Source: Chloranthus sessilifolius
Lineage: Eukaryota; Streptophyta; Magnoliopsida; Chloranthales; Chloranthaceae
Reading direction: 5' to 3'
Length of the DNA stretch: 64,000 nt
Assembly: GCA_021018995.1 (NCBI GenBank)
Contig: CM037596.1
Coordinates: 87,365,184 to 87,429,183, forward strand
Under the pieces are notes generated by a model, which ran no database searches, was not told the DNA's origin, and worked only from the letters and a program-made list of their open reading frames with translations. Of the stretch, positions 55,560 through 64,000 are shown piece by piece; position 1 is the first letter of the stretch, and each line of letters opens with the position of its first letter. Position numbers and translations under genes: made by a program.

Positions 55560-58500
55560 TGGATGATAAATCCTTTGTGTTTGTTGGGTATTCAATCCAA
55601 CACAAAGAGGTACTAATGCTTTAATTCGGTTGCGGTGGTTTTACATTCCTATGGATGTTATATTCTTCGAAGATACTCCATATTTCTCATCCCCCACGCC
55701 TTCTCCTCTTCCCCTCTCTTTGACCCATATTATCTCTCTTCCTACTCCTATGGTAGATACTATTACTTCTCCCAATGAGAAGATGAAAGACTAAGGCTCT
55801 CAGGTTCACATCTTTGAGGCGAAGACCTTCCTCACCTCTTGCTACCTTCTTGATTCTATTCCTATTACTTCTATACTTGTTTCCAATGTTTTTGGCTTGC
55901 CTAAGAGGTAAATGGAGGTTTACATCTGATCCCGTTACACACCTTGTTTCCTATCAGGCTATCTCACAATATTATTATGATTATTTGCAATTTGTTTCAC
56001 ATTACCACTCGAAAAAATTTCTGTGAGGCTTTGCAATTTGTTTCCAAGAAATGAGAGCTCTCTAGAAAAAATGGCACATGGAATCTGGTTTCTCTTCCTC
56101 CTGGGAAGTGCACTATCGGATGCAAATGGTTGACGCTATCAAGCATCATACAAACAACAGTATAGAGTGATATAAGGCCCGTGTTGCTGTCAAAAGTTAC
56201 TTATACTTTGGCATAATTACAATGAGATATTTGAACCTATTATGGTGCTTAATTCCATTAGTGATTTCCTTGTTATTGTGGCGAAGCATGATTAGCATCT
56301 ACTCTAGCTTACCGTGAAGAAAGTGTTTCTTCATGGCATTCTAACTGGGGAAGTATAAATGGATCTTCCCCTAGATGTTCAGTTAAGGTGGAAGTGAAGC
56401 AAGTAGTGTAAGTCGAACAAGGCCTTCTCCTTATGCCTAGTTTGAGCATTTCACAAAAGTGGTTCTTGGTATTGGCTTCAAACGTTGTCATTCTGATCCC
56501 ACCATATTCGTGCACTCCTACCAAGAAGGTAACATCATTCTTCTTGTGTACGTGGACAATCTTGTCATTAAAAGAGATGATCCTTCCTTACTCAAGTGAA
56601 GAAGATTATAAGCTGGTCCTTTGAGATTAAGGATCTTGCTCCTCGTCAATATTTTTTATGTGTAGAGCAAGGTAGTTAAGACGGTGTAGCGAGGTCTTGG
56701 AGAAGAGGCTCGCTACGCCATGGTGAGGCTATTTATTAATTTTTAATTATATTTATTAATTAGTAATTTTATTTATTTATTTGTTTATTTTTTTATATAG
56801 GAAGACAAAACAAAAGAAATATAGGAAAAAAAATTCAACTACTAAAGCATCATACTTTGATTCTGATATTGAGGATATAAACAAATATAGAATATTAAAA
56901 AATATTTAAATATCAAATACACATATCATAGTGTTGTCAACGCTGACGTTCCATCGACCGGTAATACGCCGAGGTTTCGTGATGAGGGGGAGAGCGAGAG
57001 AGAGAGAGTCAAGGATTTTGTTAACTTAAAAGTTGGGCTTTTATATTATCACTTGTAAGTTAACTTTTGTAACTTATATATTATAAAAAATGTTATAACT
57101 TACAAGTATTATAGGTTATAATAATGTCATACTTATAACTTATCTATTTTATAAATATTATACATTATTTTCCAAAAAACTAAATAGCATGCATAACGAC
57201 GTCATAATGTTATTCTACCATGGAGATGCTACGGCGTCGCTATTTAGCCATCATGGCTTTTTGGCTGTATATGGCATTTCCAATTGTCATTTGTCATGGC
57301 GAAGCCATAGCTAGGGTATAGTGTTGCCTTGACTACCATGGCATAGAGGTTGTTCGCTCCACTAAAGTCATCTTCACTTCTCACAAGAAGCATCCTCTCG
57401 ATCTACTTAGTCGGACTAGGAAGTTAGGCACTCAGCTTGCATCCTCTCCAATGAAGCTTAATTGTCCTCTTCATGCTGCCATGGGAGACCTCCAACCTGC
57501 TCTAGGGATGTATCAGAGTATAGTTCGGAAAATGATCTACTTGACTTTCACGAGGCCAAATATCACTTATGTTAAGGGTGTGGCTAGTTCATGCAGCAAT
57601 CACCTTAGACACCTCATCTAGATGTTGTATGACATCTTATGGTATCTTAGGTCTTGTCCAGGTCGTGACATTCTATACTATTGACATGGAGACATTATGG
57701 GATATTCTGACACCAACTTGACAAGATCACCTACTGAAGGAAATTCCACTTCTATTTTCAAGGTGATAACTTGGTTATTTTGCACTCAATGCTGTTCTTT
57801 GTGAGGGGACCAAGGACGTAGAAGTTGACATCCCTTTATGCATGCTCCTTGTCCTCCTCACTTAGCAACTAATCATCGCATTCTGAGATACATGATGTCC
57901 AGCCCGGGCCATGGTATTGTGGATCAATCTCATGGTCACCTTCATATATCTAGATACACTGATGCAGATTGGGTAGCTCGGCTATTGATTGTCGCTCTAT
58001 CTCTGGGTATTGTGTTTTCCTTGGAGGAAATCTTATTTCATGGAAGAGTAAGCTGAGGTGGGAATCAGGGTGGAATATCTCTAGGCGATATCAACGCAGA
58101 ACAAACTGACTGGCCCAACAAGTATTTATGAAACCTTCTAAATCCTAAGTGTAACTCAGATCCCTACTCTGGCTTGGTATGGGAGAATAGGACAAGAAAA
58201 GAACACTGAAGTACTTAACCAATGTAAAGAGGTATGCACACATATAGGTTCGATGAAAATGAATGCAATAAAGCAAGGTTGGCTAGGAAAGAAACCAATC
58301 CTCTCCAAGTCTAGCGTTGAGGTCAAGTATCGTGTGATTGCTTATGAGCATGGAATTATTATGGGTTTCCTCATTCATGTCTAAGCTTGGATTTCCTGTT
58401 AGTAGTCCCATGCCCATTCATTGTGATAATGAAGCCGCCGGAAAGATTATATCCGATTCAGTGTTGCATGAACGTGCAAAGCATATAGAAGTTGATATTC

Positions 58501-58700
58501 ACTTTGTCGGAGAAAAAACTTGGAACTGCACTTTGGAGCTTATTGATCATCATCTTCACAGCAGTTGGCTGATATCTTCACCAAGGCTGTATGGCCTCCT
58601 CTTCTTTAGGAAATTTCTGTCAAGTTCGGCATGCATGATAGTTTTCGAAATTAAATATTTGAAACACATACTTTCTGGGTAGAGAGGTTGCTCGTTCTAT
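55560..58700 (+). mobile_element. decayed Ty1/copia pol, split by a nested MITE
   Basis: Plus-strand blocks in copia order: CVFVGYSIQHKE and MDVIFFEDTPYFS-like (55580-55690, integrase/RT linker), KKVFLHGILTGEVYMDLP (about 56320-56365, RT), LVYVDNLVI-like (about 56545-56575), then the MITE 56668-57339, then GIEVVRSTKVIFTSHKKHP (57340), IVRKMIYLTFTRPNITYV (about 57525) and RNase H HISRYTDADW (about 57945). Further RNase H/C-terminal blocks lie at 58300-58600 (HCDNEAAGKI, HERAKHIEVDIHFV). An extra 230 bases interrupt RNase H at about 58045-58300. Stops are abundant. Confidence 0.75.
56668..57339. mobile_element. Mutator-like MITE, copy 2, nested in copia pol
   Basis: Left CAAGGTAGTTAAGACGGTGT and right (complement) ATGGTAGTCAAGGCAACACT. 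The copia coding sequence stops at the left edge and resumes at the right edge; the repeated TGTGTAGAG / GGCATAGAG (six of nine match) is a decayed target duplication. Interior is A+T-rich with a GAGA tract. Related to 32741-33650. Confidence 0.7.
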
Positions 58701-59528
58701 TGTGGGATATCTCTCTCTCCAAGGAAGTATGCTTTGGATCTCTTATGAGATACGGGGATGTTTGGTTGTAAACCGCCAAATCTCCTACGAACCCCAATTA
58801 TCATCTCGATGCAGAGATGTAGGTGAACTGTTTCCAGACCCTTCCAAGTATCAAAATTTAGTGGGAGGCCTCATTTATCCCACAGATACCCGACCTGATC
58901 TTACTTTTCTTGTTTCTGTGGTGGCTAAATTCAAGCATTCTCCTCGAGTTCCTCATGGTGTTGTTGTTCATCACTTCATTGTATATTGAGATATATCAAG
59001 GCTCTCCCAGTAGAGGATTAATCTATTCTAATGTTGGACATTTTTCTATCAGCTACTACAATGATGATGGTTATGTCGGGGCTCAAACTGATCGTCGATC
59101 TACATCCGGTTATGGTACCTTCATGGGGGGACGGGGGGAACCATGTGGTTTGGAAGAGAAAGAAACAAGATATGGTCTCGGGGTCTAGTGTTGAGTCTGA
59201 ATATCGAGCTATGACACAAGGGACATTTGAACTTTTATGGCTTGATCACTGAGTTGGGGTTTCCTCCTATTCCATGCCTCTTCATTGCGATAACCAGGTA
59301 GCCATTGATATCACATTTGAATTTTCCATCATGAAAGAACTAGGCATATTAAGGTTGATGTGCACTCCTCCATGAAAAGCTTCAAGTTGGATCTTTGACA
59401 CACCCAAAGTTTTATCATCCAAGTGTTGGTTGATGTCTTCATAAAGGTTGTTGATCCTACTTTACTTCAAAATCTTATTGTCAAGCTGGGGATGGTAGAT
59501 ATCTACGCACCAACTTAAGGGGGCATAT
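58701..59528 (+). pseudogene. copia RNase H and pol C-terminus, array unit 1
   Basis: PDPSKYQNLVGGLIYPTDTR (about 58838-58900) starts the region after RT, then SYYNDDGYVGAQTDRRST and RKKQDMVSGSSVESEYRAMT (RNase H), and LGFPPIPCLFIAITR. It ends KLGMVDIYAPT then a stop (about 59486-59516), followed by AAGGGGGCATAT, a purine tract. Many stops. Confidence 0.75.
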
Positions 59529-59645
59529 TGTGATATAGATATATGCTTCTATACATTACGTATATTGGTGTCGCATGTGTGTTGTAAGGGTATCTCTGTC
59601 CTTCAACCATCATATATATATGGTGATGCTTATCAGAGTTGTAAG

Positions 59646-59713
<68 letters not shown>
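59529..59713 (+). repeat. copia LTR start with (AT)n expansion, array unit 1
   Basis: TGTGATATAGATATATGCTT follows the purine tract; the same start recurs at 61012 and 62294. An (AT)n tract of about 32 units fills 59649-59713. The LTR end was not determined. Confidence 0.65.
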
Positions 59714-59714
<1 letters not shown>

Positions 59715-60092
59715 CATAGCAGGACGCAACATTAGCCATGTAATGCTCAACATTGCCCTAGTGCAATTTGAGTGCCAAGGCAACATCCACAAGGGCGATC
59801 AGGTCCATCCCCAAAATAAAAAACCAAAAAATACATCTACCTCACTATCCAAAACATGGCCAAAAGTGGAAAAATTCAATGCACCAGGTTATGCTGCGTG
59901 GAGGTCAAACTTCGACCACAATTTTTAGGGGCGAAAAAATCATAAAAGTAATTATTATTATTTTAGATCACATGCCACATGGGCTAATGATCCCCAAACG
60001 GGTGTTTGTTTTGGGATCAGATGCCACATGGCACATGATCTCGGCCTTAATACAGCATTCAAACACTACAACTCCAAGGCACCTACCCTTAT

Positions 60093-60094
<2 letters not shown>

Positions 60095-60168
<74 letters not shown>
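60095..60168. repeat. (AT)n microsatellite, 74 bases
   Basis: The longest AT run in the window, directly before array unit 2. Its counterpart before unit 3 (61543-61563) is much shorter. Confidence 0.95.
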
Positions 60169-60170
<2 letters not shown>

Positions 60171-61571
60171 GACATCCTAGGATGCAGATTCTGCAGGTGG
60201 GGTCTAATTTGGGACAACAAAAGAGAAGTTATATTGGGTTTTGCTTCTTACTTTGGCAGTGCTTCGAATAATGTAGAACCCAAAAACCTCACGGGATTAA
60301 AGGCCATTCCTCCTCATGCTCAAAATGTCATAGTTGAAGTTGATTCCAAATTTTCCATCTCAACCCTAAAGGGCAACAAATATCCATGGCAGATAATCTC
60401 AGTGGTCAACCACTGGTTTGAAATATTGGCGTCACAATAATTTCAGTTTGGTATAGGGAGGGTAACACATTAGCTAATGTGTTAGCCAACTGGCCATCAA
60501 CTCAGAGGATTCTAAGGTGTTCAACCACTATGAAGAATTGCATGGCAGCGCTAGAAGATGGATTTTAGGGGATGGCAATGCCGAAGCTCCAACTAACCAT
60601 GTGGGCGGGGGCCAACCATGTGGTCTGGAAGAGAAAGAAACAAGATATGGTCTCGCGGTCTAGTGTTGAATGTGAATATCGAGCTATGACACAAGGAACA
60701 TGTGAACTTTTATGGCTCGAATCTTTTCCCACGGAGTTGGGTTTTCCCCCTATTCCATGCCTCTTCATTGAGATAACCAGGCAGTCATTGGTACCACATT
60801 TGATTTTTCCTTCATGAAACAACTAGGCATATTAGGGTTGATGTGCACTCCTCCATGAAAAGCTTCAAGTTGGATCATTGAGACACCGAAAGATTCATCA
60901 TCCGAGTGTTGGTTGATGTCTTCATAAAGGTTGTTGGTCCTACTTTATTTCAGAATCTTATCGTCAAGCTGGGGAGGGTAGAAAGCTATGCACCAACTTA
61001 AGGGGGAGTATTGTGAGATAGATATATGCTTCCATCCATAAGGTATACTGGTGTGGCGTGTGTGTTGTAAGGGAATTTTTGTCCTTCAAACATCATAGTT
61101 GTAAGGGAATTTTTGTCCAAACATCATACATATATGGTGACGCTTATCACTGAGTTGTAAGGTTTGTCCTACTCACTGACTTGTAAGAGTATTTTAGCTA
61201 TATTAGGTTGCCTATATAGGCATGGCAACGTCCACAATGTTGATAAGGTCCATCCCAAAAAATAAAAAAGTAAAAAATACATCTTACTCGCTATCGAAAA
61301 CATGGTTCAACGTTGGAAAAATTCAATGCCCCAAGTTCAGGTGGGTGGAGGTCAAACTTTGACCAAATTTTTTCGGGGTGAAAAAATCATAAAAGTAATT
61401 ATTATTTTTTTAGATCACATACCACATGGGCTAATGATCCCCAAACGGGTGTTAGTTTCGGGATTAGATGCCATGTGGCATGTGATCTCAGCCTTAATGC
61501 AGCGTTCAAACACTACACCTCTAAGGCAGCTACCCCTTATCCATATATATATATTTATATATATAAAATAG
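60169..61571 (+). repeat. array unit 2: LINE RNase H fused to copia RNase H and LTR
   Basis: 60181-60570 encodes, in broken frames, VILGFASYFGSASNNVEPK and NVIVEVDSKFSISTLKGN with WQIISVVNHWF and NVLANW-like blocks: the LINE-type RNase H. At about 60595 it switches to copia RNase H (NHVVWKRKKQDMVSRSSVE), continues to the pol end and purine tract, and enters the LTR start at 61012. Unit 3 repeats this order. Confidence 0.75.
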
Positions 61572-62584
61572 GGATGTCCTAGGATGCAGATTCGGCTGGT
61601 GGGGTCTAATTCAGGACAACAAAGAAGAAGTTATATTGGGTTTTGCTTCTTACTTTGGCAGTGCTTCGAATAATGTAGAACCCTAAAACCAAAGGGATTA
61701 AAGGCCATTCCTCCTCATGCTAAAAATGACAGTTGAAGTTGACTCCAAATTTTCCATCTCCACCCTAAAAGATATCCATGGAAGATAGTCTCAGTGGTCC
61801 ACCACTGTTTTGGAATCTTGGCGTCAAAAGAATTTCAGTTTGGTATAGGGAGGGTAACACAGTGGCTAATGTGTTAGCCAACTGGGCATCAACTCAGAGG
61901 ATTCTAAGGTGTTCAACCATTTTGAAGAATTGTGGGGGGGGGGGGGGGGGGGGGGTGGTCTCGCGGTCTAGTGTCGAGTCTGAATATCGAGCTATGACAC
62001 AAGGGACTTGTGAACTTTTAAGGCATGAATCTTTTCTCACTGAGTTGCGTTTTCCTCCTATTCCATGCCTCTTCACTGCGATAACCAGGCAGCCATTATT
62101 ATCACATTGCATATAAAGTTCGATGTGCACTCCTCCATGTGAAGCTTCAAGTTGGATCATTGACACAGCCAAAGTTTCATCGTCCGAGTGTTGGTTGATA
62201 TCTTCATAAAGGTTGTTGGTCCTACTTTATTTCTGAATCTTATTGTCAAGCTGGGGATGGTAGAAATCTATGCACCAACTTATGGGGGCATATTGTGATA
62301 TAGAAATATGCTTCAACACATTATGTATATTGGTGTGGCATGTGTTTTGGAAGAGTATTTTTGTCCTTCAAACATCATGTACATATGGTGATGCTTATCT
62401 CTGAGTTGTAAGGTTTGTCCTTCTCACTTAGTGGTAGGGGTATTTCGCGTATAGGTGTGGCATTCTTATATATATATATACACAACATTAGCCATGTAAC
62501 GTTCAACGTTGCACTAGTGCAATTTGGGTGCCATGTGGCACCTAATCCGAAATCAGGTGCCAAGGCAATGTCCACAAGGTTGAC
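61572..62584 (+). repeat. array unit 3, with a 22-G homopolymer at the fusion point
   Basis: LINE RNase H piece 61583-61933, G-run 61934-61955, copia RNase H (VVSRSSVESEYRAMTQGTC) to about 62280, LTR start 62294. Unit starts are 1402 bases apart (60181 and 61583). LTR starts are 1483 and 1282 bases apart; the AT tract in unit 1 accounts for part of that difference. Confidence 0.75.
61934..61955 (+). repeat. poly(G) tract, 22 bases
   Basis: Twenty-two consecutive G, located exactly where LINE-like and copia-like sequence meet in unit 3. Unit 2 has GTGGGCGGGGGCC at the same place. Confidence 0.9.
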
Positions 62585-63446
62585 GGGGAACGTCAAGAAA
62601 AAAAAAAAAAAAAAAATTACTGTTCACGATGAACAGTGACGGACATCAGTGAAACACTGACGGACGTCCGTGATTTTGCCCCTTCACTGTCCGTAGGTCA
62701 CGGGCGTCCGTGAGGCACTACGGACGTTGTGACGGGCTTCCGAATTATGAGTTTTTTTTTGGCGAAAACTTGCCTTTTTTGTGTTTTATTTCTATTAGAA
62801 CTCTTTATTTCGAATTTTAATTATTGGTGGCTTATATATAGAGGCTTATAAAGACTTTTTAATTAGTTATTGAATATTTTGAATGTTTTTATGCTTGAAT
62901 ATTCTTTGCCTGAGATGGGTTTGGTGTGAGGCCAAGGGAGTTATTCCTCAAAGCCATTGTTATCTTCTCTATTATATTGGTTATCTCTCGATCTGTGTTT
63001 GCTTCCCCTACACCGTAGCCTAATTGTTTCCTTTCGATCCCAAAACCCTAAGCCTATTTGAAACCCTAAATCAAACATAGCCAACACCCTTTTTCCAAAC
63101 TATAAACCGATCCGAAAACCATAAACCTATTACAAAACCAAAACCTATTACAAACCCATAACCTAATTCCGCCACCCTGGTTCGAACCGTGAATCTACAT
63201 CGGATCGAAGACGAGCGCCTAAGCCTGGAAAAGCTAGAGTTCTATCTCTAGGCCGATCTCGCCTCAAATCTAATAGTACTTGCGCATTGAATTGGACCCT
63301 AACTGGATCTCGTGTGATCTACCAACCTGAATTCTCTGAACCCTAAGGTATTTAAGATAGTTTTGAGATTACGCTTGATTAAATTCTAATTAATTTCGGC
63401 AAATCGCATTAAAATCATATTCCGCATTTTAGGGTTGTCGTCCCGC
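62585..63446. mobile_element. about 860-base insertion in the array, class unknown
   Basis: The array sequence is interrupted after CCACAAGGTTGAC and resumes at AAGGTCCATC; in unit 2 these are contiguous. The insert begins with a run of about 20 A, then a TTACTGTTCACGATGAACAG near-palindrome and GGACGTCCGT palindromes. It has TATATATAGAG (about 62834, TATA-like) and a later stretch rich in AAACCCTAA and AAAACC. It could be a solo LTR; a GTCAA repeat at both sides may be a target duplication. Confidence 0.45.
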
Positions 63447-63587
63447 GTCAAAGGTCCATCAGGTCCATCCCTAAAAATAAAAAATACTTCTTACTCACAG
63501 TCCAAAACAAGGTCAAAGCTGGAAAAATTCAATGCAGCAGGTTAAGGTGGGTGGAGGTCAAATTTTCACCACATTTTTTAGGAGCTC
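63447..63587 (+). repeat. array remnant after the insertion
   Basis: CATCCCTAAAAATAAAAAAT through GTGGGTGGAGGTCAAATTTT matches the segments following the LTR at about 59807-59925 and 61251-61375, so it is the start of a further unit tail. Confidence 0.65.
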
Positions 63588-64000
63588 CTTCTTGAGGTCC
63601 AAAACGAGGAGCTCCCCAATGAGCTCCTCGACCAATATGCCGATTTTGAGAATGGTCCTACCTCGATAATTAAAGAGACCAAAGATGTCAATCTAGGCAC
63701 TGAGGAGGATCCTAAAATCATTAAGATCAGAACGTCGTTGTCTCCTGAGGAAAGACAAAGTATGATTGAATTCCTTCGGTCATACCGAGACGTCTTCGCA
63801 TATGCCTAGTTTGGACACCGATTTGGTCGAGCATGAGTTGTCGTTGTATCCAGATATCAAGCCAGCCAAGCAGAAGTTGAGGCGCCTCAAGCCAGAGTGG
63901 ATGCTAAAAGTGAAAGACGAAGTAATCAAACAGTATAATGCAGGCTTCCTCATGGTCTCCAAATACCTGCAATGGCTAGCCATCATCGTGCCGGTACCAA
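63588..64000 (+). pseudogene. Tat-lineage gypsy RT start, runs off the window
   Basis: Plus-strand blocks: ETKDVNLGTEEDPKIIKIR, LSPEERQSMIEFLRSYRDVF, a TAG stop at 63807-63809, then in the next frame MPSLDTDLVEHELSLYPDIK, PAKQKLRRLKPEW, QYNAGFLMVSKYLQWLA and IIVPVP. This is the protease-RT linker and start of RT of Tat/Ogre-type elements. A small deletion at the stop shifts the frame. The sequence change at about 63588 is abrupt. Confidence 0.8.

Noticed and set aside
59515-59792. Tyr/Ile repeat proteins on both strands around (AT)n tracts
   Set aside because: They are translations of AT microsatellites with no conserved flanking sequence.

Overview
This is nuclear DNA from a flowering plant, probably a woody eudicot or a magnoliid; the species cannot be read from it. 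Evidence: two plant genes with GT-AG introns, introns of up to 5.4 kb filled with transposons, and a dense mix of LTR retrotransposons, a LINE, Helitron ends and several MITE families. There is no operon-like layout, and no tRNA or rRNA gene was recognised.

Host genes. (1) A subtilisin-like serine protease of the SBT5.6 type lies on + at 24768-41236. Its ten exons sum to 2328 nt (775 codons plus stop), with Asp, His, Asn and Ser active-site residues intact. (2) The 3' end of a class I trehalose-6-phosphate synthase (TPS1 type) lies on - at 50752-52966 as two intact exons. A decayed partial copy of its last exon lies about 1.75 kb further downstream at 48857-49010.

Mobile DNA, left to right. 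1-4.9 kb: degenerate Athila-like Ty3/gypsy element on -. 5.6-10.8 kb: 3' part of a Tat-lineage Ty3/gypsy element on + that carries an antisense plant-mobile-domain gene (5.6-7.95 kb) and ends in a polypurine tract and an LTR. 10.8-16.1 kb: decayed L1-type LINE on -. 16.1-18.1 kb: cluster of fold-back elements with a Helitron 3' end. 19777-22451: solo LTR of Del/Tekay type containing about 21 copies of a GATCGATC palindrome. 22.8-41.9 kb: CACTA-type and hAT-type MITEs with readable target-site duplications, fold-back elements, a TRIM/LARD-like element and a Mutator-like MITE, many of them inside the protease introns. 43246-47626: Ty1/copia element with both LTRs but no RT catalytic core. 55.5-63.6 kb: decayed copia RT/RNase H, split by a second Mutator-like MITE, followed by a tandem array of composite units that join a LINE RNase H fragment to a copia RNase H/3' end. 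63.59-64 kb: start of a Tat-lineage RT running off the window.

The two host genes are unrelated in function: an extracellular protease and a cytosolic sugar-signalling enzyme. Everything else reads as layered transposon insertion and decay.
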